In this document: positions 36,486-45,243 of the stretch, one piece after another
How the letters are laid out: each line of letters opens with the position of its first letter
How positions within the stretch are numbered: position 1 is the first letter of the stretch
Made by a program: the position numbers and the translations under genes
From: Rhodocaloribacter litoris
GTDB lineage: Bacteria; Bacteroidota; Rhodothermia; Rhodothermales; ISCAR-4553
Length of the DNA: 64,000 nt
NCBI RefSeq assembly: GCF_011682235.2
Contig: NZ_CP076718.1
Coordinates: 3,954,400-4,018,399, forward strand
Direction of reading: 5' to 3'
The notes under the pieces: generated by a model
The model's database searches: none
Seen by the model: the letters and a program-made list of their open reading frames with translations, nothing else
Told to the model about the DNA's origin: nothing

Positions 36486-36995
36486 ATGATCGCGCAATTT
36501 CTCTTTTTTCTGCTGGCGATCGTAGCCGTGACGGCGGCACTGGGTATGCTGCTGTCGCGCAACCCGGTCACGAGCGCGCTGTGGCTGATTCTGAACCTGT
36601 TCTGCATCGCCGGGCTGTACCTGACGCTGCACGCGCAGTTCATCGCCGTGATCCAGGTGCTGGTCTATGCCGGTGCGATCATGGTGCTGTTTCTGTTCGT
36701 GATCATGCTGCTCAACCTGGCGGCGCTGCCGGCCTTCCGCCAGGTGGACCTGCGGCGGGGGGTGGCCTTCGTGCTGGTGATGGGGGTGCTGGCCGAGCTG
36801 GCCTACATCACGGCGATGGCGGCCGGTGTCCTGCCCGAGCCGGTTCCGCCCGAGCAGGCGGCACAGACGGGCTACGCCGCGGAGATCGCCAAGGAGCTCT
36901 TTACGCGCTATGCCCTCCCGTTCGAGATGGTGGGGGTGCTGTTGCTGGCGGCCACCATCGGCGCGGTGATGTTCGCCAAGCGTCGTTTCGTCTGA
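36486..36995 (+). CDS. nuoJ: NADH-quinone oxidoreductase subunit J
   Basis: A 169-residue membrane subunit (Nqo10) of respiratory complex I with five hydrophobic segments. Family marks are the early TAALGMLLSRNPVTSALWLI and the transmembrane-3 segment YAGAIMVLFLFVIMLLN with its pi-bulge region. It lies in the membrane arm between the quinone module and the antiporter subunits. It is the first gene of this partial complex I operon; nuoA-nuoI are not in the window. Confidence 0.94.
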   Translation: MIAQFLFFLLAIVAVTAALGMLLSRNPVTSALWLILNLFCIAGLYLTLHAQFIAVIQVLVYAGAIMVLFLFVIMLLNLAALPAFRQVDLRRGVAFVLVMGVLAELAYITAMAAGVLPEPVPPEQAAQTGYAAEIAKELFTRYALPFEMVGVLLLAATIGAVMFAKRRFV

Positions 36996-37049
36996 CGCCC
37001 GGCCGCCCGCGGGGCCGGTGTCGAACCCGAAACCGAAGTCCTTCTCCCA

Positions 37050-37349
37050 ATGGATATTTCCTGGTATCTGGCGCTGAGTGCGGTGCTCTTTACCATCGGG
37101 GTGCTGGGGGTGCTGCTGCGCCGCAACGCCATCATCATCCTGATGTCGGTGGAGCTGATGCTCAACGCCGTCAACCTGACGCTGGTGGCCTTCAGCCAGG
37201 CGCTGGGGGACGTGGCCGGGCAGGTGCTCGTGTTCTTCGCCATCTCGGTGGCTGCGGCCGAGGCGGCCATCGGGCTGGCCATCGTGATTGCCATCTTCCG
37301 CGGCAAGCTGACCGTGGACGTGACCCAGATCAACCTGTTCAAGTATTAA
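37050..37349 (+). CDS. nuoK: NADH-quinone oxidoreductase subunit K
   Basis: A 99-residue subunit (Nqo11) with three transmembrane helices. The two conserved glutamates of the proton path are present, one in [11 protein letters not shown] and one in [11 protein letters not shown]. It is related to the MrpC/MnhC antiporter subunits. It begins 54 bp after nuoJ and precedes nuoL, the usual order. Confidence 0.95.
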   Translation: MDISWYLALSAVLFTIGVLGVLLRRNAIIILMSVELMLNAVNLTLVAFSQALGDVAGQVLVFFAISVAAAEAAIGLAIVIAIFRGKLTVDVTQINLFKY

Positions 37350-37404
37350 CGAACGGCTTCCGGTGGCCGGTTGTCCGCCGGTCGCCGGCCCGTCTCCCGC
37401 CTTT

Positions 37405-39390
37405 ATGGAACCAGACCTGCTTGTACGGCTGATCCTGCTCCTGCCGCTGGCGGGCGCCGTCTTCAACGGGGTGCTGCCGCTTTTCATGCCCGGCCTGCGG
37501 CGACGGGAAACCCTCCTCGGGAGCGTCGGGACGGCCGTGGTGGCCCTCCCCTTCGTGCTGGCCGTCTATCTCTTCGTCACCTACGGCGGCGAGCCGGTCG
37601 TGACCACGTTCTTCACCTGGATGGCCGCCGGGGATCTGAGCGTCTCGTTCGCCTACCGTATCGACGAGCTCTCGCTCCTGATGACGCTCATCGTCACCGG
37701 CGTCGGGGGGCTCATCCATCTCTATTCCATCGGCTACATGCACGGTGACCCCGGGTTCTGGCGCTTCTTCGCGTACCTGAACCTGTTCATTTTCATGATG
37801 CTCAACCTGGTGCTGGGGGACAACCTGCCGGTGCTGTTCCTCGGCTGGGAGGGCGTCGGGCTGTGTTCCTACCTGCTGATCGGGTTCTGGTACACCGACC
37901 TGAAGAACAGTGCCGCCGCCAACAAGGCGTTCATCATGAACCGGGTGGGGGACTTCGCCTTCCTGCTGGCGATGTTCATCCTCTTTCGCGAGCTGGGCAG
38001 CCTGGACTTCGACGTGATCCTGTCGGAAGGGCCGGGCATGTCGCAGGCGGCGGTCAACTGGGTCGTCCTGTTGCTGTTCTTCGGGGCCACGGGCAAGAGC
38101 GCGCAGATCCCGCTCTACACGTGGTTGCCGGACGCCATGGCCGGTCCGACGCCCGTCTCGGCCCTCATCCATGCCGCCACGATGGTCACGAGCGGGCTCT
38201 ACCTGCTGGCCCGCCTGTCGCCGCTGGTGCTCTCCGCGCCGGGGATCATGGCGCTCGTGGCCGTCATCGGGGCGACGACGGCGCTCGTGGCGGCGACGAT
38301 CGCCATCACGCAGAACGACATCAAGAAGGTGCTGGCCTATTCGACGGTCTCGCAGCTCGGCTACATGTTTCTGGCCTCGGGCGTGGGGGCCTTCTTCGTG
38401 GCGATCTTTCACGTGATGACGCATGCGTTCTTCAAGGGCTGCCTGTTCCTGGGGTCCGGCAGCGTCATTCACGCGATGCACCATGTGGAGCATGAGGTGG
38501 CGCACCACGGCAAGGGGCACCTGGACCCGCAGGACATGCGCACGATGGGCGGGTTGAAGCGGTACATGCCGACGACGCGCCTGACGTTTCTGCTTTCGAC
38601 GCTGGCCATCGCCGGGATTCCGCTCTTCTCGGGTTTCTTCTCGAAAGACGAGATCCTGTTCAAGGCGTTCGAATACGGCTACGACGGGCACGCCTATGCC
38701 TGGTTCGCCTGGGGCGTGGGCGTTTTGACGGCGTTCCTGACGGCCGTCTACATGACGCGCTGCTACGTGCTGACCTTCGAGGGCCGGCCGCGCTGGCCCC
38801 TGGCGGAGACGGTGCACCCGCACGAGTCGCCCTGGATGATGACGGTGCCCCTGTGGGTGCTGGGCTTCCTGTCCGTGGTGGGGGGCTTTCTGGGGTTGCC
38901 CGGTGTGATCGCACACGGCGAGTTGAACTGGATCCACCACTGGCTGGCGGGCGAGCACGGTCCGGTCGCCGAAGCCGCGGTGCACGGGCATGTCCCCCTG
39001 GCGCTCGAGTGGGGGCTCATCGGCCTCGGTGCGCTGATCGCCCTGGTCGGGGTGGGGCTGGCCTGGCAGTGGTACGCGCAGCACGGGCTGGCCTTCGACG
39101 CCCGCCTGAAAGAGCGTTTCGGCCGGCTCTACCGGTGGGCCGCGGAACTGTACCACGTGGACGACTTCTACCGGGCCACGTTCGTCCGCCTGGTCATCGG
39201 CGGGGCGGAGAAAGGGCTGGCGCCGTTCGACCAGCGGGTCGTCGACGGGCTCGTCAACGGCGTGGCCCGTATGACGCGCGGCCTCGGCCTGGCCCTGCGC
39301 TACCTCCAGACCGGCCTCGTGCAGGCCTATGCCGTGGCCGTCGTGCTCGGGGTGGTGCTCATCATCGCCCTGATGCTCTTTGGTTCCTAG
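37405..39390 (+). CDS. nuoL: NADH-quinone oxidoreductase subunit L
   Basis: A 661-residue proton-pumping subunit (Nqo12), the most distal of the membrane arm. The key antiporter-type motif includes the segment EGVGLCSYLLIGFWY, the conserved lysine region PTPVSALIHAATMV, and the TM12-type stretch AYSTVSQLGYM. The C-terminal extension (about 500-661) forms the long lateral helix typical of NuoL. ATG 37405 is used; the longer frame adds 14 residues that fall in the intergenic gap. It is about 55 bp after nuoK. Confidence 0.95.
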   Translation: MEPDLLVRLILLLPLAGAVFNGVLPLFMPGLRRRETLLGSVGTAVVALPFVLAVYLFVTYGGEPVVTTFFTWMAAGDLSVSFAYRIDELSLLMTLIVTGVGGLIHLYSIGYMHGDPGFWRFFAYLNLFIFMMLNLVLGDNLPVLFLGWEGVGLCSYLLIGFWYTDLKNSAAANKAFIMNRVGDFAFLLAMFILFRELGSLDFDVILSEGPGMSQAAVNWVVLLLFFGATGKSAQIPLYTWLPDAMAGPTPVSALIHAATMVTSGLYLLARLSPLVLSAPGIMALVAVIGATTALVAATIAITQNDIKKVLAYSTVSQLGYMFLASGVGAFFVAIFHVMTHAFFKGCLFLGSGSVIHAMHHVEHEVAHHGKGHLDPQDMRTMGGLKRYMPTTRLTFLLSTLAIAGIPLFSGFFSKDEILFKAFEYGYDGHAYAWFAWGVGVLTAFLTAVYMTRCYVLTFEGRPRWPLAETVHPHESPWMMTVPLWVLGFLSVVGGFLGLPGVIAHGELNWIHHWLAGEHGPVAEAAVHGHVPLALEWGLIGLGALIALVGVGLAWQWYAQHGLAFDARLKERFGRLYRWAAELYHVDDFYRATFVRLVIGGAEKGLAPFDQRVVDGLVNGVARMTRGLGLALRYLQTGLVQAYAVAVVLGVVLIIALMLFGS

Positions 39391-39411
39391 CGAAGTGGAG
39401 CAAACCCTGAT

Positions 39412-41025
39412 ATGCCCTTAACCTCGATCGTCATCTTTCTGCCCCTGGTGGGGGCCCTGGTGATCCTGGCGCTGCGGCAGGCCGGCGCGATCCGGTGGGC
39501 GGCCCTTCTGACCACGGTGGTCACGTTTCTCGTGTCGCTGGGGCTGTGGGCGGGCTTCGACCCGTCGGTCACCACGGCGCAGCTCGTCGACCAGTCCGCC
39601 GCCTGGTTCCCCGAGCGCTTCGACGTGAAATACTTCGTCGGCGTCGACGGGCTGAGCCTGCTGCTGGTGCTGCTGACGACGCTGCTCGGTCCTATCGTGG
39701 TACTCTCGTCCTGGACCTACATCGAGAAGTACCAGAAGGGCTATTACATCCTCCTGCTCATCCTCCAGACGGGCATCACGGGTGTCTTCACCGCCTACGA
39801 CGTCATCCTCTTCTACATCTTCTTCGAGCTGACGCTCATTCCGATGTATTTCATCATCGGCATCTGGGGCGGGGAGGACCGGATCTATGCGGCCGTCAAG
39901 TTTGTGCTCTACACGATGGTCGGCTCGCTGCTGATGCTCGTGGCGATCCTGTACCTGGGCTATCAGGCCGGGCAGGCCGTCAATGGCGGCGTCTTCACCA
40001 CCGACTGGTACAAGCTGCTCGAATACAACGTGCCGCTGGCCGACCAGACCTGGCTCTTCTTCCTCTTTGCCTTCTCGTTTGCCATCAAGGTGCCGCTTTT
40101 CCCGCTGCACACGTGGTTGCCGGATGCGCACGTGCAGGCGCCCACGGGCGGCTCGGTGATCCTGGCCGGTGTGCTGCTGAAGATGGGGACCTACGGGCTG
40201 GTGCGCTTCTGCCTGCCCTTCTTTCCGAATGCGGCCCGGGAGTATGCGATGCTCTTTGCCGTGCTGGCCGTCATCGGGATCGTCTACGGCGCGATGGTCT
40301 CGCGGGCCCAGCCGGATGCCAAGAAGCTCGTCGCCTACTCGTCGGTGAGCCACCTGGGCTTTGTGGTGCTGGGCCTTTTCGCTTTCACCGTCGAGGCCAT
40401 GCAGGGCGCCATGATCCAGATGATCAACCACGGCCTCTCCACGGGCGCGCTCTTCCTGATCGTCGGCATGCTCTACGAGCGCCGGCACACCCGGCTGATG
40501 GCCGACTTCGGCGGCATCGCCCGGACGGTGCCCGTGCTCTCGTTCTTCATGATCCTGACGGTGCTGGCCTCGGCCGGCCTGCCCGGCCTGAACGGCTTCG
40601 TGGGCGAGTTCATGATCCTGGCCGGGTCGTTCAAGAGCACCGTCGTTGGCCGCCCGCTGCTGATCGCGCTGGCGACGACCGGCGTCATCCTGGCGGCGGT
40701 CTACCTGCTGTGGATGGTCTACCGGACGTTCTGGGGGCCGATTACGCAGGAGGCCAACCGGACCATGAAGGACCTGAACGCCCGCGAGGTGGCCCTGCTC
40801 GTGCCGCTGGCGGTGCTCATGGTGGTGCTCGGCCTGGCGCCGACCCCCTTCCTGAAGACGAGCGAACCGGCCACGCGCTTCCTGCTGGAGACCATCGAAC
40901 AGAAGCGCCTGGCCGCACAGCAGGCCGATCCCGGCGTGCCCGTGCTGGCGGACCGCCTCCGCGACGCGGACCGTCCCGCCGAAGTCGAAGCGCCCGGCCC
41001 CGGCCCGGTCCCCCCTCGAGACTGA
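39412..41025 (+). CDS. nuoM: NADH-quinone oxidoreductase subunit M
   Basis: A 537-residue proton-pumping membrane subunit (Nqo13), homologous to NuoL and Mrp antiporters. The conserved pump residues sit in FFELTLIPMYFIIG (Glu), the LHTWLPDAHVQAPTGGSVILAG block and the KKLVAYSSVSHLGFV helix. A Pro/Glu-rich tail of about 30 residues follows the last helix. It is the last subunit before the two inserted genes nhaD and pcd. Confidence 0.95.
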   Translation: MPLTSIVIFLPLVGALVILALRQAGAIRWAALLTTVVTFLVSLGLWAGFDPSVTTAQLVDQSAAWFPERFDVKYFVGVDGLSLLLVLLTTLLGPIVVLSSWTYIEKYQKGYYILLLILQTGITGVFTAYDVILFYIFFELTLIPMYFIIGIWGGEDRIYAAVKFVLYTMVGSLLMLVAILYLGYQAGQAVNGGVFTTDWYKLLEYNVPLADQTWLFFLFAFSFAIKVPLFPLHTWLPDAHVQAPTGGSVILAGVLLKMGTYGLVRFCLPFFPNAAREYAMLFAVLAVIGIVYGAMVSRAQPDAKKLVAYSSVSHLGFVVLGLFAFTVEAMQGAMIQMINHGLSTGALFLIVGMLYERRHTRLMADFGGIARTVPVLSFFMILTVLASAGLPGLNGFVGEFMILAGSFKSTVVGRPLLIALATTGVILAAVYLLWMVYRTFWGPITQEANRTMKDLNAREVALLVPLAVLMVVLGLAPTPFLKTSEPATRFLLETIEQKRLAAQQADPGVPVLADRLRDADRPAEVEAPGPGPVPPRD

Positions 41026-41056
41026 CCTTCCTGATCACCGGCTCTCTGACGATCGC

Positions 41057-42649
41057 ATGAAGACATCGTTGTTGCTCGTCCGTCTGGCCCGGTCCCTGGG
41101 GCGGGCCGGGGTACTGCTTCTCCTGATGCTGGCCTGGTCGGGCCCGTACGATGCACGGGCACAGGAAGCCGTACCGGAGACGCCCGTCGTCGCGGACACG
41201 GTGCAGGATGGAGCCGTGGCGCGTCCGGAGGCGCCCGCGGCGGAGCCGGCCCAGGAGGCCGGGGCGGCGGTGCAGGAGGCGGAAGCACACGGCGAGCACG
41301 CCTCGCCGCCGGTGTGGCTGGTGCTGCCGTTCGTGGCCATCCTGCTCATGATCGCCACCGGGCCGCTCTTCTACCCGCATCACTGGCATCATCACTATCC
41401 GAAGTATGCCGTCGGGCTGGGGCTCGTCGTCGTCTTCTACTACATCTTCGGGATGGGCACCGTGGTGCCCGTGCAGCACGCGCTCGACGAATACCTTTCG
41501 TTCATCGCGCTGGTGGCCTCGCTCTTCATCGCGGCCAGCGGCATCTTCGTGAGCATCAACGCGAAGGGGACGCCGCGCAACAACATCATCCTGCTCTTCG
41601 GGGCCTCGGTCATCGCCAACCTGATCGCCACGACCGGCTCGGCGATGCTGTTCATCCGCTCCTACATGCGGCTGAACAAAGGGCGGCTGAAGGCCTACCA
41701 CATCATCTTCTTCATCTTCCTCGTGGCCAACGTGGGGGGGGCGCTGACCCCCATCGGCGACCCGCCGCTGTTTCTCGGCTTCCTGCGCGGGGTGCCCTTC
41801 TTCTGGACGCTCACGCACGTCTGGTACATCTGGCTGCCGACGACCATCCTGATCCTGGCCGTCTTCTACGTCTTCGACAAACGGAACAAGCTGGAGAGCC
41901 CCGATCCGGAGCCGGGCAAGCCCATCCTCAGCCTGCAGGGGACGAAAAGCTTCTTCTGGGTGCTTTTGATCATCCTGCTCGTCTTCGTCGATCCCAACGT
42001 CTTCCCCTGGGTGCCGAGCCCGAAGAACCTGCACCTGCCCTTCGGCTTCCACCTGCCGCTGGGGATCCGGGAGATCGGGATGTTCCTGGTGGCGTTTCTG
42101 GCCTACAAGACGGCCGACCGGGAGGCGCTGGCAAAGAACGAGTTCAACTTTGAGCCCATCCGGGAGGTGGGCTGGCTGTTCCTGGGCATCTTCGCCACGA
42201 TGCAGCCGGCCCTGGAGCTCATCAGCGAGTTTGCCCAACACCACGCCGAGGACCTGACCGTCGGCATGTTCTACTGGGGAACCGGCATGCTGTCCGGCAT
42301 CCTGGACAACGCGCCGACGTACCTCAACTTCGTGGCCGCCGCGATGGGCAAGTTCGGCCTCGACGTGAACCTGCCGGCCCACGTGAAGGATTTCGCCCTG
42401 CCGGAGATGGCCCACCCGGATTCGTGGCACTTCCTGCAGGCGATCTCGGTGGCGGCGGTCTTCTTCGGGGCAATGAGCTATATCGGGAACGCGCCCAACT
42501 TCATGGTGAAGGCCATTGCCGAGGCGAACGGGGTCGAGACGCCCTCGTTCATGGGCTACATCGTCCGGTACTCGATCCCGATCCTGATCCCGATCTATTT
42601 CGTCATCTACGTCATCTTCTACAGCGGGTGGGTGCTGAGCATCAACTGA
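41057..42649 (+). CDS. nhaD: NhaD-type Na+/H+ antiporter inserted in the complex I operon
   Basis: A 530-residue transporter of the NhaD/ion-transporter superfamily. About eleven hydrophobic helices follow a signal-like segment and an 80-residue Ala/Glu/Pro-rich lead. The family core is clear: a conserved NVGGALTPIGDPPLFLGFLRG block in the first half, and GILDNAPTYLNFVAAAMG plus FFGAMSYIGNAPNFMVKAIAE in the second. NhaD exports sodium in exchange for protons. The gene sits between nuoM and nuoN, as reported for Rhodothermus marinus. Cotranscription with a proton pump suggests a link between the proton gradient and sodium homeostasis in a salt-loving thermophile. Confidence 0.93.
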   Translation: MKTSLLLVRLARSLGRAGVLLLLMLAWSGPYDARAQEAVPETPVVADTVQDGAVARPEAPAAEPAQEAGAAVQEAEAHGEHASPPVWLVLPFVAILLMIATGPLFYPHHWHHHYPKYAVGLGLVVVFYYIFGMGTVVPVQHALDEYLSFIALVASLFIAASGIFVSINAKGTPRNNIILLFGASVIANLIATTGSAMLFIRSYMRLNKGRLKAYHIIFFIFLVANVGGALTPIGDPPLFLGFLRGVPFFWTLTHVWYIWLPTTILILAVFYVFDKRNKLESPDPEPGKPILSLQGTKSFFWVLLIILLVFVDPNVFPWVPSPKNLHLPFGFHLPLGIREIGMFLVAFLAYKTADREALAKNEFNFEPIREVGWLFLGIFATMQPALELISEFAQHHAEDLTVGMFYWGTGMLSGILDNAPTYLNFVAAAMGKFGLDVNLPAHVKDFALPEMAHPDSWHFLQAISVAAVFFGAMSYIGNAPNFMVKAIAEANGVETPSFMGYIVRYSIPILIPIYFVIYVIFYSGWVLSIN

Positions 42650-42662
42650 TCCGGAGACAGCC

Positions 42663-42953
42663 ATGGCGGAACCCCTGCGTCCGAGCGAGATCGAAGCCGC
42701 CCTGCAAGACCTGCCGGGGTGGCGCTACGAGGCAGACCGGCTGACGAAGACGTTCATTTTCTCCAGTTTTCGCGAAGCCGTCGGTTTCATTGTGCGCCTG
42801 GCCTTCGAGGCCGAGGCGCTGAACCACCACCCGGAGCTGACGAACGTCTACAACCGCGTCACACTGGCGCTTACGACCCACGACGCGGGCAACCGGGTCA
42901 CGGTGCGCGATGTGCGCCTGGCCCGGGCCATCGAAGCTTTCAACTGGACCTGA
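42663..42953 (+). CDS. Pterin-4a-carbinolamine dehydratase-like protein (PCD)
   Basis: A 96-residue PCD/DCoH family protein. The catalytic pattern is present: a pair of histidines in EALNHHPEL followed by VYNRV, and a later THDAG. These are the residues that dehydrate carbinolamine after aromatic amino-acid hydroxylation; other PCD-family members act in molybdopterin metabolism or as accessory proteins. No hydroxylase gene is near. The gene lies between nhaD and nuoN, as in Rhodothermus marinus, and its reason for being inside the complex I operon is unknown. Confidence 0.9.
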   Translation: MAEPLRPSEIEAALQDLPGWRYEADRLTKTFIFSSFREAVGFIVRLAFEAEALNHHPELTNVYNRVTLALTTHDAGNRVTVRDVRLARAIEAFNWT

Positions 42954-42963
42954 CTGCGATTGT

Positions 42964-44469
42964 ATGGAGCTTGCACAGGCATACGACGCCCTGCCGGCCG
43001 ATCTGGTACGGACGCTCCCGCTGGTACTGATCGTGCTGGCCGGGCTGGCGGCGGTCGTCATCGATGCGTTCCGGAACAACCATGCCTCGATTCCGTGGCT
43101 GAGCGTCGCCGCGCTGGTCGTGGGGATCGTGTGGGAGGCGGCGGGCCTCCGGGCGCCGGCCGGAACGGCCTACTTCGACCTGATCCGCGTCGGTGGTTTC
43201 GCCTCGTTCGTCAACATCGTGGTGATGGGAGCCGGGGTGCTGACGATCCTCCTCTCGGTGTCCTATCTGGAGCGCATCCGTCACCATCACGGGGAAGTCT
43301 ATGCCCTGCTGCTCTTTGCCACGGCCGGCATGATGCTGCTCGGCGCGGCGAACAACCTGATCGCCGTCTTCGTCGGGCTGGAGACGATGTCGGTGTGCCT
43401 GTACATTCTGACCGGGCTGGTCCGTGAGGATGCCGGGGCCATCGAGGGCGCCCTCAAGTATTTCCTGCTGGGGGCTTTCGCCACCGGCTTCTTTCTCTAC
43501 GGCATCGCTCTGCTCTATGGCGCCACCGGGACGATGTACCTGCCGGCGATGCGGGAAGGGCTGGCCGCCGGCGGGGAGGCGCTTGGAGCCAGCCGCGAGG
43601 TGCTCTTCTGGGCCGGCGTGGCGATGCTGCTGATCGGCTTCCTGTTCAAGGTCAGCGCCGTGCCGTTCCACATGTGGACGCCCGATGCCTACCAGGGCGC
43701 CCCGACGACGCTCACCGGCTACATGTCCACGGCGTCGAAGGCGGCGGCGTTCGCCTCGCTCATCCTGGTGCTCTACTTCGCCCTGCCCGGCGAGCGGTGG
43801 AGCCTGGTGCTGGCCATCGTGGCCCTCATCACGATGGTGCTGGGCAACGTGCTGGCGCTGGCGCAGGCCAACGTCAAGCGGATGCTGGCCTACTCGTCCA
43901 TCGCCCACGCCGGGTACGTGCTGGTCGGGCTGGCCGCCGGCTCGACGGCCGGCTACAGCGGGGCGCTTTTCTACCTGCTCGTCTACACCGTGATGAACAT
44001 CGGTGCCTTCGGGGTCATGGCCCTGCTCGAATGGGACGGCAAGGTGGGGCGGGAGCAGACGCTCGACTCGCTCGCGGGCGTGGGTTTCCGCCGTCCCCTG
44101 CTGGGCGTGACGATGGGCTTTTTCATGTTCAGCCTCACCGGTTTTCCGCCGCTGGGGGGCTTCCTCGGCAAGTACGCCGTCTTCGCGCCGGCCGTCGAGG
44201 CGGGGCTGACGTGGCTGGTGGTCGTCGGCGTGCTGGCCAGCGCCGCTTCGGGATACTATTACCTGCGGGTGCTCTACGTCTTCTGGATGAAGTCGCCGGA
44301 CGAGGAGCCGGAGCCGGTGCGCCGGGCTGCGTTCCCCGTTCCCCGCGTGGCGGCGGCCGTGCTGGTCGCCTGCGCCGTGCTGCTGGTCCTCCTCGGCGTC
44401 ACCCCGGCTCTGCTCGACCTGACGGGCGCCTTTTTCGAAGGCACCCGTGCCATGGCCGGGTTGCCGTGA
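42964..44469 (+). CDS. nuoN: NADH-quinone oxidoreductase subunit N
   Basis: A 501-residue membrane subunit (Nqo14), the third antiporter-like pump of complex I. The helix-lysine pattern in FKVSAVPFHMWTPDAYQGAPT and the segment VKRMLAYSSIAHAGYVLVGL are diagnostic. ATG 42964 is chosen, starting MELAQAYDALPADL; the longer frame overlaps pcd. It closes the operon; the stop codon is followed within 6 bp by a heptamer repeat array. Confidence 0.94.
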   Translation: MELAQAYDALPADLVRTLPLVLIVLAGLAAVVIDAFRNNHASIPWLSVAALVVGIVWEAAGLRAPAGTAYFDLIRVGGFASFVNIVVMGAGVLTILLSVSYLERIRHHHGEVYALLLFATAGMMLLGAANNLIAVFVGLETMSVCLYILTGLVREDAGAIEGALKYFLLGAFATGFFLYGIALLYGATGTMYLPAMREGLAAGGEALGASREVLFWAGVAMLLIGFLFKVSAVPFHMWTPDAYQGAPTTLTGYMSTASKAAAFASLILVLYFALPGERWSLVLAIVALITMVLGNVLALAQANVKRMLAYSSIAHAGYVLVGLAAGSTAGYSGALFYLLVYTVMNIGAFGVMALLEWDGKVGREQTLDSLAGVGFRRPLLGVTMGFFMFSLTGFPPLGGFLGKYAVFAPAVEAGLTWLVVVGVLASAASGYYYLRVLYVFWMKSPDEEPEPVRRAAFPVPRVAAAVLVACAVLLVLLGVTPALLDLTGAFFEGTRAMAGLP

Positions 44470-44474
44470 AGGGG

Positions 44475-44539
44475 CGTTGAACGTTGAGCGTTGAACGTTG
44501 AACGTTAAACGTTGAACGTGTAACGTGTAACGTTCAACG
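44475..44539. repeat. Heptamer tandem repeat after nuoN
   Basis: Nine 7-bp units starting CGTTGAA: CGTTGAA, CGTTGAG, CGTTGAA, CGTTGAA, CGTTAAA, CGTTGAA, CGTGTAA, CGTGTAA, CGTTCAA, then CG. It spans most of the 94-bp gap between nuoN and the next gene. The unit matches the array in the sufC-sufD gap. Confidence 0.85.
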
Positions 44540-44563
44540 CGCACCACACACCGCCTCACCGGC

Positions 44564-45148
44564 ATGGAAACGCTGCTGCTCGACCTGATTCCGCATGCCC
44601 CGCAGATGGGGTTGTACGTGCGGCCGCACATCCCGGCGGATAAGCTCCGCAACGCCCTCCGGGATTATGCGGAGACGATCCAGGCCGGGGACGTGCTGGC
44701 CCTCTACGACGCCACGCTGATGGGCAGCGCCCGCGACGGCGCCGTCTTCACCGCCGACCGCTTCGTCTTCCAGAACAACAACCTCGAACCGCCCCAGGAA
44801 GTCCGCTATGCCGATCTGGTGCGCGTCGTCACCACGAAGAAGTTCCTCGGCGGGCGGAAAGTCGAGATCGACGTGAACCGGGGACGGGCCACGGTGACAC
44901 TGACGATCGATTTCTCGGGCAAGCCCGAGGCGGCCGAATACGTGGCCCGCTTCCTGAACGAGGCCATGCTCCACGGTGCCATGGAGGAGATGGAAGGGCG
45001 TGCCCGCGAAACGGAACGGGTGTTTCCGCGGCCCGGCATCCGGACGGATCTCGAGGCCGTCCGCGCCGCACTCGACGAACTGCACGAACAGGAACTGCTC
45101 TCGGCCGAGGACTGGCACAAACTCCGCCGGTGTATCGGGCTCGAATGA
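44564..45148 (+). CDS. Conserved hypothetical protein, PH-like domain
   Basis: A 194-residue protein I cannot name. Residues about 30-135 read like a small pleckstrin-homology-type barrel: GDVLALYDATLMGSARDGAVFTADRFVFQNNN, then a strand RKVEIDVN and ATVTLTIDFSG. This is followed by a helix (PEAAEYVARFLNEAM) and a polar C-terminal helical tail. Bacterial PH-like domains often bind lipids or proteins at the membrane. It stands between the complex I operon with its heptamer tail and sodA, both on the same strand, and no function is assigned. Confidence 0.7.
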   Translation: METLLLDLIPHAPQMGLYVRPHIPADKLRNALRDYAETIQAGDVLALYDATLMGSARDGAVFTADRFVFQNNNLEPPQEVRYADLVRVVTTKKFLGGRKVEIDVNRGRATVTLTIDFSGKPEAAEYVARFLNEAMLHGAMEEMEGRARETERVFPRPGIRTDLEAVRAALDELHEQELLSAEDWHKLRRCIGLE

Positions 45149-45186
45149 GCGGCAACGACACAGATTCGTGAAAACATCCCGCCCGT

Positions 45187-45225
45187 TGATCCGTTGAAAA
45201 AAGCGAAACCCATCGCAACGGATCA
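45187..45225. repeat. Perfect inverted repeat in the sodA leader
   Basis: Ten-base arms TGATCCGTTG (45187-45196) and CAACGGATCA (45216-45225) flank a 19-nt loop. The repeat ends about 10 nt before the Shine-Dalgarno stretch TGGAGGA (45234-45240) of sodA. It could be an RNA hairpin or an operator for a redox or metal regulator. Confidence 0.6.
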
Positions 45226-45243
45226 CTCAAAACTGGAGGAACC

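Noticed and set aside
44475-44539. Interpretation of the heptamer arrays as a CRISPR
   Set aside because: The units are only 7 bp long, contiguous without spacers, and no cas gene is present.
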